From NCBI GenBank assembly GCA_002841945.1, contig PHBI01000109.1, positions 1-59,966 of the forward strand: a DNA stretch of 59,966 bases, read 5' to 3'. Shown here one piece after another: positions 9,328 through 16,812 of this stretch; position 1 is the first letter of the stretch; each line of letters starts with the position of its first letter. The translations under genes and the position numbers were made by a program. Source of the stretch: Deltaproteobacteria bacterium HGW-Deltaproteobacteria-14. Its GTDB lineage: Bacteria; Myxococcota_A; UBA9042; PHBI01. The notes beneath the pieces were generated by a model. It searched no databases, was not told the DNA's origin, and worked only from the letters and a program-made list of their open reading frames with translations.

Positions 9328-11217
9328 GTGTTCACCTACGACCAGAGCTTCGACGTCATCGTCGTCGGCGCCGGGCATGCCGGCGCGGAGGCCGCGCTGG
9401 CGGCGGCGCGGATGGGCGCCTCGGTGCTGGTCGTCACGATGAACCTCGACCGCGCGGGCTGGATGAGCTGCAACCCGGCCATCGGCGGGCTCGGCAAGGG
9501 CCACCTGGTCAAGGAGATCGACGCGCTGGGCGGGGCGATGGCGCGCGCCATCGACCGCGCCGGGATCCAGTTCCGGCGCCTCAACCAGTCGAAGGGGCCG
9601 GCGGTCCGCGGCAGCCGCGCCCAGGCTGACAAGTGGGAGTACGCGCGCGCCATCCGGCGGATGCTCGAGGGCGCCGACGGCGTGCAGCTCGTTCAGGCCT
9701 CGGTCGACGACCTGTTGCTCGACGAGACGGGCCCGCGCCCGGTGGTGCGAGGGGTGGCCACGAACATCGGCGTCCGCTACCTCGCACCGACGGTGGTCCT
9801 CACCACCGGCACGTTCCTGCGCGGGCTGCTGCACTACGGCGACGCCAAGGTCGCGGGAGGGCGCGCCGGCGACCACGCCGCCCACGGGCTCAGCGCGACC
9901 TTCGAGCGCCTCGGCTTGCCGCTCGGGCGGCTCAAGACCGGCACGGTCCCCCGCCTCGACGGCCGCACCATCGACTTCGCGGGCCTCGCGGAGCAGCGCG
10001 GCGACGACCCGCCGCGCCCCTTCGCGCTGTTCGGCGGGCGCGTCGCCCTGCCCCAGGTGAGCTGCCACGTCACCTACACCAACGCCGCCACCCACGAGCA
10101 CATCCGCCGAAACCTCCACCGGGCGCCGATGTACTCCGGGGCGATTCAGAGCGCCGGGCCTCGCTACTGCCCGTCCATCGAGGACAAGATCGTCCGCTTC
10201 GCCGACCGCGAGCGGCATCAGATATTTCTCGAGCCCGAGGGGCTCTCGACCCGCGAGTACTACCCGAACGGGATCTCGACGAGCCTCCCGGTCGACGTGC
10301 AGATCGCGCTGGTGCGGACCATCCCGGGGCTCGAGCGGGCGACCATCACCCGCCCCGGCTACGCCGTCGAGTACGACTACGTCGACCCGCGCGAGCTGAC
10401 CCACGCCCTCGAGACCCGGCGCGTCGCGGGGCTGTTCCTGGCCGGGCAGATCAACGGGACCACCGGCTACGAGGAGGCGGCTGCGCAGGGGCTCCTCGCC
10501 GGGATCAACGCGGTGCGGTGGGCGCGCGGTGAGGACGCGGTGGTCCTCGATCGCGCGGACGGCTACGCCGGGGTGCTCGTCGACGACCTCGTCACCCGCG
10601 GGGTCGACGAGCCCTACCGGATGTTCACGTCCCGCGCCGAGCACCGCCTCGTGCTCCGCGAGGACAACGCCGACGAGCGGCTGATGCCGCTCGGTCGCTC
10701 CCTCGGCCTGGTGGACGACGCCACGTGGCGCGCCTTCGAGGGGCGCCAGGCCGCGGTCGCGGCGACCCTCGAGCGCCTGCGCGCGGTGCGGCTGTTCCCC
10801 GACGTCGCCACCAACGACCGCCTCAGCGCCCTCGGCTGGGCGCCGCTGGCCCAGCCCGCGACCCTCGAGGAGCTCATCCGGCGGCCCGACGTGGACATCG
10901 ACGCCCTCGCCGCCCTCGACTGCGACTGGCTCGTCGCCCTCGAGCCCGAGGTGCGCGAGAAGATCGCCGTGCGGGTCAAGTACGCCGGCTACATCGCGCG
11001 CCAGGACACCCAGGTCGCGCGCTTCAAGCGGCTCGAGGGGGTCACCCTGCCCTCCGACCTCGCGTTCGACGCGATCGCCGGGCTCACCACCGAGGCGATC
11101 GAGAAGCTGACCCGCGCGCGCCCCGCCAGCGTCGGTCAGGCGACCCGCATCCAGGGGGTCACGCCGGCCACCGTGAGCGCGCTGCTCGTGCATTTGCGAA
11201 AACGTGTTTCGCCATAA
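9328..11217 (+). CDS. mnmG: tRNA uridine-34 carboxymethylaminomethyl enzyme MnmG
   Basis: 629-aa MnmG (GidA), full length for the family. With MnmE it installs the carboxymethylaminomethyl group on the wobble uridine of certain tRNAs, using FAD, NADH and a folate carbon. The N-terminus carries the FAD-binding Rossmann motif VGAGHAGAEAALAAARMG. It is followed by the MnmG signature NPAIGGLGKGHLVKEIDALGG and RRLNQSKGPAVRGSRAQADK. Other family blocks are GLSTREYYPNGISTSLP, the FAD motif AGQINGTTGYEEAAAQG, and the helical C-terminal tRNA/MnmE-binding part. The GTG start at 9328 agrees with the family N-terminus. mnmE and rsmG/parAB, often nearby, are absent. It converges with the RelA/SpoT-like gene 62 bases downstream. 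Confidence 0.97.
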   Translation: MFTYDQSFDVIVVGAGHAGAEAALAAARMGASVLVVTMNLDRAGWMSCNPAIGGLGKGHLVKEIDALGGAMARAIDRAGIQFRRLNQSKGPAVRGSRAQADKWEYARAIRRMLEGADGVQLVQASVDDLLLDETGPRPVVRGVATNIGVRYLAPTVVLTTGTFLRGLLHYGDAKVAGGRAGDHAAHGLSATFERLGLPLGRLKTGTVPRLDGRTIDFAGLAEQRGDDPPRPFALFGGRVALPQVSCHVTYTNAATHEHIRRNLHRAPMYSGAIQSAGPRYCPSIEDKIVRFADRERHQIFLEPEGLSTREYYPNGISTSLPVDVQIALVRTIPGLERATITRPGYAVEYDYVDPRELTHALETRRVAGLFLAGQINGTTGYEEAAAQGLLAGINAVRWARGEDAVVLDRADGYAGVLVDDLVTRGVDEPYRMFTSRAEHRLVLREDNADERLMPLGRSLGLVDDATWRAFEGRQAAVAATLERLRAVRLFPDVATNDRLSALGWAPLAQPATLEELIRRPDVDIDALAALDCDWLVALEPEVREKIAVRVKYAGYIARQDTQVARFKRLEGVTLPSDLAFDAIAGLTTEAIEKLTRARPASVGQATRIQGVTPATVSALLVHLRKRVSP

Positions 11218-11279
11218 AGGAGCTACGATCGCCGCTCCTCATGCCGCCACACGCTGCATCGCACCAAAGGAGATGGGCC

Positions 11280-12395
11280 TCAGTCGACGATCTTCAGCCA
11301 CGGCGGGGGCACGATCTCGCGCATCGGGTCGGGGCGGAACAGGAACTTCAGCACCTTGCGGATGTCGCGATAGTGCGGGATGCGCTCCTCGAGCTCCCAC
11401 CGCATGCGCCGGCGCTGCATCTCGAAGGTCCGGTGCGAGGTGTCGGTCAGGTCGAGGACCTCGAGGAAGTAGTTCGCCTCGGTCTGGATCTGGACCTCGA
11501 ACACCTGGTTGCCCCAGCGGTAGACGTTCTTGATGGCCTCCCAGCCGGTCCGCTTCTTCTGGTCGAGGGGCAGCGCGAGGTAGTCCTTGTGCTCGATGAG
11601 GTCGAGGTGCTCGACCGACGGCTCCCAGGCGAGCCCGAGGTCCTCTATCTCCTTCTTTCCGAAGCGCATGGCGCGCAGCGAGGCGTCGACCCGGTAGCTG
11701 TCCGAGCGGCGCGGGGTCAGCACCTTCACGCCGAAGACGTCCTTGATGTACTTCGAGCGCTGGTTGAGGATCTTGTCTCGCTGCACGAAGGAGTCGATCT
11801 CGAAGAGCGCGTCGCAGACCTTGTTCCAGATCTGCTCGTTGGCCTTCACGCGCGTCATGACCCGCGTCGCGACGGCGTCGTCGGCCATGTCGAGGGGGCG
11901 CATCTCGAGGAAGCTGGCGCGCGCATAGAGCTTGCCGAACGGGGCCTCGTAGCGCGGCCGGTAGCGGTAGTGCCGGGCGATGCGCTGCGCCATGCTGTAG
12001 TCGGTGACGCGCTTCAGCTCCTCGCGGGTGATGCGCTCCTCGATGACGATACGCGGCGACTGGACGGACTCCTCCTCCTCCTTCGGGCCGACGAGCACCC
12101 GCGCCACCAGCTCGACCCGGCGCGTGCCGGTGATGCGCCACGCCATGAGCGTCGCGAGGTCGTAGAGGCGGTGCTCGCCCTCGAGGACGCCGGCCTCCCA
12201 CTGGTCGCGGCAGTAGTCGATCTCGCCGCGGTGGATCGCGAGGATCGGCGGCTCGGTGCCGAGCGCGGCGGCGGCGCGCAGCGCCTGCACCTGGGTGGCG
12301 AGCAGCTCGAGGAGGCGGTTGGTCCGCTCGTCGCGGACGAGCAGCGCCAGGGGCGAGAACTCGCGCAGCTGCTGCTCGAGCGCCTGACCGTTCAC
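11280..12395 (-). CDS. Divergent RelA/SpoT-synthetase-domain protein
   Basis: 371 aa from GTG 12395, overlapping the upstream lipoprotein stop by four bases (GTGA). Residues 1-175 are unlike anything I recognise. From about 178 the sequence follows the alarmone synthetase fold: RVK at 182-184, Asp219 in YIKDVFGVKVL, SDSY at 231-234, KDY at 270-272 and Glu300/Gln302 in FEVQIQT. The catalytic acidic residues and the RxK motif are therefore kept. The guanine-stacking motif GY(Q/R)S.H is changed to GWEAIK (284-289). It lacks the HD hydrolase, TGS and ACT domains. It may be a small alarmone synthetase, a relative with another nucleotidyl/pyrophosphoryl target, or inactive. Assignment to the superfamily is fairly secure; activity is not. 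Confidence 0.65.
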   Translation of the reverse strand: MNGQALEQQLREFSPLALLVRDERTNRLLELLATQVQALRAAAALGTEPPILAIHRGEIDYCRDQWEAGVLEGEHRLYDLATLMAWRITGTRRVELVARVLVGPKEEEESVQSPRIVIEERITREELKRVTDYSMAQRIARHYRYRPRYEAPFGKLYARASFLEMRPLDMADDAVATRVMTRVKANEQIWNKVCDALFEIDSFVQRDKILNQRSKYIKDVFGVKVLTPRRSDSYRVDASLRAMRFGKKEIEDLGLAWEPSVEHLDLIEHKDYLALPLDQKKRTGWEAIKNVYRWGNQVFEVQIQTEANYFLEVLDLTDTSHRTFEMQRRRMRWELEERIPHYRDIRKVLKFLFRPDPMREIVPPPWLKIVD

Positions 12396-13018
12396 GACTT
12401 CCCTGGCCGGGCGGGGAGCTCGGGGATGTGGTAGGTTCGCGCCTTCAGACGCCCCTGAAGGGACGGCAGGTTGGCGTTCAGCTCGCCGAGCGTCGGCGCC
12501 CTCCCCAGTTGCTTCGTCAGCTGCCGGATCGCCATCGGGTAGAACGCCGACGTGTCGCTCCTGAGCGGACCGCTGCGGTACTCCCGCTGGGTGACCCGCC
12601 ACCGGCCGTCCAGCCGAGTGAGACGATAGGTCCAGCTGAAGCTCGGACGGCCGTCTCCGTCCGCGAGGCCCTCGACCCACACGTGCGGTCCCTCCCGCTT
12701 CACGATCCGCGTCGTCGTGGGGCGGCCGTCGTAGTGTGTCTTCCACAGGCTCTCCGTCGTGTTGGCGAACATCTGGGTGGCGAGCTCCACAGCGGCGACG
12801 CGATCGGCCTCGGGGGCCGTCTCGAAGACCTCACCCAGCATCTCGGCCAAGCGGTAGCGGTAGTCGACGAGCGCGCTCGCGCTGGCGACGTCACCGGCGC
12901 TCAACGCCCGATGCATCGCCCGGATGGTGTTGGTCGGATCCGGCTCGCGGGGCGCGCAGCCACCGGTGAACAATGCCATCGCGACTACGAACGCGCCGAG
13001 GAGATGTTCGGTTCTCAA
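12392..13018 (-). CDS. Lipoprotein of unknown function
   Basis: 208 aa with a lipoprotein signal (MRTEHLLGAFVVAMALFTGGC; Cys21 in TGGC). The start is a TTG at 13018 with GGAAGG about 12 bases upstream; no better start precedes the signal peptide. The mature region starts with an Ala-rich helix (DPTNTIRAMHRALSAGDVASASALVDYRYRL) and continues with strands such as GPHVWVEG, FSWTYRLTRLDGRWRVTQREY. This resembles NTF2-like or MlaC-like periplasmic folds, but I would not name either. It is translationally coupled to the RelA/SpoT-like gene, an odd pairing of an envelope lipoprotein with a cytoplasmic nucleotide enzyme. Confidence 0.7.
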   Translation of the reverse strand: MRTEHLLGAFVVAMALFTGGCAPREPDPTNTIRAMHRALSAGDVASASALVDYRYRLAEMLGEVFETAPEADRVAAVELATQMFANTTESLWKTHYDGRPTTTRIVKREGPHVWVEGLADGDGRPSFSWTYRLTRLDGRWRVTQREYRSGPLRSDTSAFYPMAIRQLTKQLGRAPTLGELNANLPSLQGRLKARTYHIPELPARPGKS

Positions 13019-13218
13019 CAGATGTCGTATCCTTCCGTTCCGACCGGGTCTTTACACCAACGGCCGACCGAGCGCCAGCCGCGGCCGCCAAACGCCGCGG
13101 AAAGACCGCGAATTCCCGTCTGGAACGAACTTGGAGCGCCTCGGATTGAACATCGCCGATGAGACGTCGTCAGAGGCTCTGTCAATCGGCTACCGCACGG
13201 GGCATGAGGAGAACGACG

Positions 13219-13959
13219 ATGACCAAGCGCTACGTACTGAGCTTCGGGATTGGGCTGCTGGCCCTGGGCTTCGCCGGCTGTTACATCGAGGGCGGCGTCT
13301 ACACCTGCTTCGATGACTACGACTGCCGGGTCGGCGACTACTGCGGCGCGGACGGCGTCTGCTACACGCCCGTCTACAGCTCCCCGGGCTGCTTCGACGA
13401 CTACGACTGCGCCAACGGCTACTACTGCGGCGTCGACGGCGCCTGCTACGCCGAGTACGAGTGCGTGACGGACGCGCAGTGCGGCACCTACGAGTACTGC
13501 GCCAACGACGGCTTCTGCTACGACCGCCCCGGCTGCGTCAGCAGCGCCCAGTGCAACCCAGGCTACTACTGCGCCGGCGACGGGGTCTGCTACAGCGAGC
13601 CGAACTGCAGCTCCGACTACGACTGCGGCGGCAACGAGTTCTGCGACGCCGGCTACTGCGCCTACCTGCCCTCCTGCACGCGCCACTCGGACTGCCCGGC
13701 CGGCACCTACTGCGCGGTCGACGGCAAGTGCTGGGTCGGCGACCTCTGCTACGACGACCTCGACTGCGCGTACGAGGAGTACTGCTCGGGCGACGGCCTC
13801 TGCGAGTCGCAGCCCTACTGCTCGAACGACTACCAGTGCGGGCCGAACCAGATCTGCGCCGCCAACGGCCTCTGCGCCGACGTCCTGACCTGCGGCGACG
13901 ACTACGACTGCCCGGTCGGCAGCTACTGCGACAACTACGGCTACTGCGCGGCCTACTGA
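13219..13959 (+). CDS. Lipoprotein with nine four-cysteine repeats
   Basis: 246 aa from ATG 13219 with GAGGA at 13206-13210. The signal peptide ends FAGC, so it is a lipoprotein. Nearly all of the mature protein is nine tandem units of about 24 residues with the pattern C-x5-C-x4-6-C-x4-5-C. Typical pieces are CFDDYDC, CANDGFC, CPAGTYC and CNPGYYC, with many acidic and Tyr residues. Similar repeats appear in Dickkopf-like and myxobacterial Cys-rich proteins. The even Cys count per unit suggests two disulfides each, so the protein is probably a rod outside the cytoplasmic membrane. A DsbA-like lipoprotein is encoded nearby at 14599-15567. Function is unknown. Confidence 0.8.
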   Translation: MTKRYVLSFGIGLLALGFAGCYIEGGVYTCFDDYDCRVGDYCGADGVCYTPVYSSPGCFDDYDCANGYYCGVDGACYAEYECVTDAQCGTYEYCANDGFCYDRPGCVSSAQCNPGYYCAGDGVCYSEPNCSSDYDCGGNEFCDAGYCAYLPSCTRHSDCPAGTYCAVDGKCWVGDLCYDDLDCAYEEYCSGDGLCESQPYCSNDYQCGPNQICAANGLCADVLTCGDDYDCPVGSYCDNYGYCAAY

Positions 13960-13999
13960 GACGCCGTGAACTGACGGCTGCTCCGTGCCGCAGCCACCG

Positions 14000-14030
14000 A
14001 GGGCCGGGTGACGAGAGTCGCCCGGCCCTT
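14000..14030. terminator. Strong hairpin between convergent genes
   Basis: A 13-bp stem (AGGGCCGGGTGAC paired with GTCGCCCGGCCCT, one G-T wobble) closes a GAGA tetraloop at 14013-14016 and is followed by TCCTGCGTTT. It sits between the Cys-repeat lipoprotein stop (13959) and the folK stop (14076). It is a good intrinsic terminator for the plus-strand gene and may serve both directions. Confidence 0.7.
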
Positions 14031-14075
14031 CCTGCGTTTGGCGCGGGCGAGAGCGCCGCGGCGCCGCGAGGGGCG

Positions 14076-14615
14076 TCAGCGACAGGCGCGCAGGAGCTCC
14101 TCCATCGTGCGAGCGAGGACGGGGTGGGACAGGGTGGGGTCGATGTCGCACAGCGGGGCGAGGACGAAGCGGCGCTCGTGAAGGCGCGGGTGCGGCAGCG
14201 TCAGCGCGGGATCGGCGCTGACCCGCGCCGCGTAGAGGAGCAGATCGAGGTCGAGGGTCCGCGGCCCCCAGCGGACCCCACGCACCCGGCCGGCGGCGGC
14301 CTCGAGTCGATGCAGCGCGTCGAGCAGGGCGCGCGGCGGGAGGTCGGTGACGAGGCGCACGACGGCGTTGAGATAGGGCGGCTGCGGTGGCCCCACCGGC
14401 GCCGTCAGGTGGATGCGCGAGCTGGCGACGACGCGGGTCCCGGGGATCGCCCCGAGCCAGCGGCGCGCGCGAACCAAGGTCGCCCGCGGGTCGCCCAGGT
14501 TGGCCCCGAGGGCCACCCAGGCCAGTCGCGCGGCAGGCGTCGCGGTGGATCGGCCGCGCGAGCTGTGGTAGTTGCGACCGTCCTGTGAAGGAGGCGAGAT
14601 GGGCTCCAGTGACAC
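14076..14615 (-). CDS. folK: Hydroxymethyldihydropterin pyrophosphokinase FolK
   Basis: HPPK transfers pyrophosphate from ATP to 6-hydroxymethyl-7,8-dihydropterin in folate synthesis. The family blocks are present: WVALGANLGDP at the first strand, SRIHLTAPVGPPQPPYLNAV, and the signature GVRWGPRTLDLDLLLY with the metal-binding Asp pair in DLDLLL, then LPHPRLHERRFVLAPL. The true start is unclear. ATG 14615 overlaps the divergent DsbA-like start at 14599, while the only other ATG/GTG/TTG, GTG 14516, cuts into the first beta strand. A CTG near 14531 would fit the protein best. No other folate genes are adjacent. Identity is secure; the N-terminus is not. Confidence 0.9.
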   Translation of the reverse strand: MSLEPISPPSQDGRNYHSSRGRSTATPAARLAWVALGANLGDPRATLVRARRWLGAIPGTRVVASSRIHLTAPVGPPQPPYLNAVVRLVTDLPPRALLDALHRLEAAAGRVRGVRWGPRTLDLDLLLYAARVSADPALTLPHPRLHERRFVLAPLCDIDPTLSHPVLARTMEELLRACR

Positions 14616-15567
14616 GCTTCCAATCCTCCGCCACGCTGCGGCTTACGGCGTCGTCCTCGTCGGGATGATGTTGAGCCAGTGCACGTGTCAGAACAACCGC
14701 GTCGATGATCCGGCGATCTCCCCGACCGCTCCCGCACCGTCACCCGGCGCACCCGCTGCGGATGGGGTCCGCGCCGCCGCCGCGCCGAGCGAAGCCGCGA
14801 TCGCGCTGCCGTCGACCCTCGACACGGGGGATCTCGACGGCGACGAGAAGCAGGTCCTCTTCGAGGTGCTCAGCGAGCAGTACGACCCGTGCGGCAAGCC
14901 CAAGAGCTTCCTCGAGAGCCTCAAGGACCCCAAGACCTGTGACGTCGCCCGGACGCTGGGCGCGATGGCGGTGCAGAAGGTCGCCCAGGGGCTCTCGAAG
15001 CGCCAGGTCGCGCGCGCGCTCCTCGAGGAGCAGGCGCGCCGCGCCTCGCGCGTCACGTTCCGGGTCGACGACACCCCGTATTGGGGGGATCCCGAGGGGG
15101 CGAGCCACGTGGTCGTCGAGTTCTTCGACTTCGAGTGCCCGCATTGCAAGATCGCGAGCCACCCCGCGCGGGAGCTCACCGCGAAGTACGGGGCGGTCCT
15201 GTACCCGAAGCTCTTTCCCCTCACGCGCATCCACAAGCACGCGCAGACGTCGGCGCTAGCGGCGCTCGCGGCGTTCCGCCAGGGGAAGTTCTGGGAGGCG
15301 TACCAGGCGATCTTCGATCACCAGGAGGAGCTTCACGTGGCCCCCGCGGAGAGCGACATCGTGCGGCGGATCATGGTCGAGGTCGGCCTCGACATGGCGC
15401 AGTACGACCGCGACATCCTCGACCCGAAGCTCGCGGCGCGCCTCGCGCGAGACCTCGACGAGGCCGACAAGGCCCAGCTCGACGGGACTCCGACCTTCTT
15501 CGTCGACGGCACGATGGTCGACTACGAGGCGCTCGAGTCGGCGCTGAAGGCGCCCAAGGCCCAGTAA
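14599..15567 (+). CDS. DsbA-family thioredoxin-fold lipoprotein
   Basis: 322 aa from ATG 14599, preceded by GGAGG. The N-terminus is hydrophobic (HAAAYGVVLVGMMLSQCTC) and Cys residues at its end suggest a lipoprotein. A Pro/Ala-rich linker follows, then an alpha-helical region of about 80 residues. The DsbA-like domain begins with VTFRVDDTPYWGDPEGASHVVVEFFDFECPHCK, giving a CPHC active site. The cis-Pro loop is GTPTFFVDG near the C-terminus. This is the standard layout of periplasmic thiol:disulfide oxidoreductases. Given the Cys-rich lipoproteins nearby (13219, 7695), a role in forming their disulfides is a reasonable inference. It ends at an intrinsic terminator. Confidence 0.85.
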   Translation: MGSSDTLPILRHAAAYGVVLVGMMLSQCTCQNNRVDDPAISPTAPAPSPGAPAADGVRAAAAPSEAAIALPSTLDTGDLDGDEKQVLFEVLSEQYDPCGKPKSFLESLKDPKTCDVARTLGAMAVQKVAQGLSKRQVARALLEEQARRASRVTFRVDDTPYWGDPEGASHVVVEFFDFECPHCKIASHPARELTAKYGAVLYPKLFPLTRIHKHAQTSALAALAAFRQGKFWEAYQAIFDHQEELHVAPAESDIVRRIMVEVGLDMAQYDRDILDPKLAARLARDLDEADKAQLDGTPTFFVDGTMVDYEALESALKAPKAQ

Positions 15568-15569
15568 CG

Positions 15570-15591
15570 GCCCCCGAGCGCCGGGGGCTTT
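15570..15591 (+). terminator. Intrinsic terminator after the DsbA-like gene
   Basis: A 7-bp perfect GC stem (GCCCCCG / CGGGGGC) with a 5-base loop, followed by TTT. It begins three bases after the TAA of the DsbA-like gene. Confidence 0.65.
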
Positions 15592-15894
15592 GTCAACGCT
15601 ATTGACATATCGGGCGGGCGCCTCCAGCGGTCGCCCAGCGGGGTGTCATGGGGCTCTCCCGGTTGGGAACATTGTTGACTTACAATGTCAACATTAGCTA
15701 GGTTGCGGCTCTCGACAGGAGCCTGCGGGGAGATGGCTGCGAAGCGTCGTTTCCCTGCGGTCGACTTCACCGCGCAGCGGCGGGTGGAGGCGGCGGAGCC
15801 GCCGAAACAGCCATTCTAGCAGCGCGGGGAGAAGCACGCAGGCGTGCGTTTCCCGCAGCCCGCTAGAGTCACCAGCACACGAGGATTGGACCTC
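15592..15894. other. Leader region of the sulfur-carrier operon
   Basis: About 300 bases with no large gene. It is locally AT-rich in a GC-rich window and contains two inverted repeats of the same core: TGTCAA-N5-TTGACA at 15591-15607 and TGTTGAC-N7-GTCAACA at 15673-15693. A possible 29-codon frame runs from ATG 15733 to TAG 15819, preceded by GGGGAG, and could be a leader peptide. It has no recognisable similarity and may be chance. Confidence 0.45.
15673..15703 (+). promoter_or_regulatory. Promoter candidate overlapped by an inverted repeat
   Basis: TTGACT at 15675-15680, a 17-base spacer, and CTAGGT at 15698-15703. The -35 lies inside the palindrome TGTTGAC-N7-GTCAACA (15673-15693), so a dimeric repressor bound there would block polymerase. 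A related repeat sits 70 bases upstream. The likely target is the operon starting at 15895. Confidence 0.45.
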
Positions 15895-16785
15895 ATGTCG
15901 ACCGTCGTCATCGCGGGCCTCGGAGGCCTCGGCTGCCCCGCCGCCCTGTCCCTCGCCGAAGGTGGGGTCGAGCGGCTGGTGTTGGTCGACGACGACCAGG
16001 TGGACATCTCGAACCTCGCGCGTCAGGTGCTGTACACGACCGAGGACATCGGCCGGCCCAAGATCGAGGTCGCTGCGGAGCGACTCCGGGTCATCGCGCC
16101 GGGGATCGACCTCGAGCTCGTGTCCGGGCGGGTCGACGCCGACACCGTCGACGACCTCCTCGCCGACGCCGACCTCATCCTCGACGCGACCGACGACCCC
16201 GGCGCGCGCTTCGTCATCAACGACGCCGCCCTCGCCCACCGGATCCCGGCGGTCCTCGGCGGGATCCACCGCTTCGAGGGCCTCGTGCTCGGGATCGGGC
16301 CCGGCTTCGGCCCGTGCTTTCGCTGCCTCTTCGAGGACGTCCCCGCCGACGACGAGGTCACCACCTGCGCCCAGGCCGGCGTGCTCGGCCCCATCGCCGG
16401 CATCGTCGGGCACCTCCAGGCGCGGCGCGCGCTCGGCCTCCTCGCGGGCGACCACGCGCGCCACACCGGCTTCGTCACCACCGTCGACGGGGTCCGGGGG
16501 CGCATCCGCCAGGTCCCGCTGCCCGAGGCCACCGGCTGCCCCAGCTGCGGTGGCCTCGCCGGCCGCCTCGACATCCGCGCCGACCAGTGCCCGATCACCT
16601 ACGTCCGCACCAAGCTCGCCCTCGAGGCCCTCGCCCCGGGCGACCTGCTCGACGTCGTGATGCGTCGCGGCGACCCGGCGCGCAACGTCCCGCGCAGCCT
16701 CCGTGAGGACGGCTACGAGGTGGTCTGCCAGGGCGCGCTGACGAGCGACGACTACCGCGTGCTCGTGCGAGCCCGCGCCAGCTGA
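15895..16785 (+). CDS. E1-like adenylyltransferase (ThiF/MoeB type) fused to a TusA-like domain
   Basis: 296 aa. ThiF/MoeB proteins adenylate the C-terminal Gly of ubiquitin-like sulfur carriers. The catalytic parts are all here: GLGGLG at 8-13, DDD at 32-34, NLARQ with Arg43, Lys56, and two zinc Cys pairs (141/144 and 215/218). Cys158 is in TTCAQAGVLGP. The protein begins directly at the first Rossmann strand and lacks the N-terminal RYxRQ helix; the alternative GTG at 15844 adds 17 residues without it. From 224 there is a TusA-like domain (LDIRADQCPIT, Cys232), a sulfur-transfer fold. The start ATG 15895 has an AGGA site. A MoaD-like gene follows after 27 bases. Confidence 0.82.
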   Translation: MSTVVIAGLGGLGCPAALSLAEGGVERLVLVDDDQVDISNLARQVLYTTEDIGRPKIEVAAERLRVIAPGIDLELVSGRVDADTVDDLLADADLILDATDDPGARFVINDAALAHRIPAVLGGIHRFEGLVLGIGPGFGPCFRCLFEDVPADDEVTTCAQAGVLGPIAGIVGHLQARRALGLLAGDHARHTGFVTTVDGVRGRIRQVPLPEATGCPSCGGLAGRLDIRADQCPITYVRTKLALEALAPGDLLDVVMRRGDPARNVPRSLREDGYEVVCQGALTSDDYRVLVRARAS

Positions 16786-16812
16786 CCGATCCCCTGCCAA
16801 CCGGAGCCCCCT

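Noticed and set aside
15733..15819. 29-codon open frame ahead of the E1-TusA gene
   Set aside because: It has a plausible ribosome site, but the length and lack of similarity do not support a gene call; kept only as a leader-peptide possibility.
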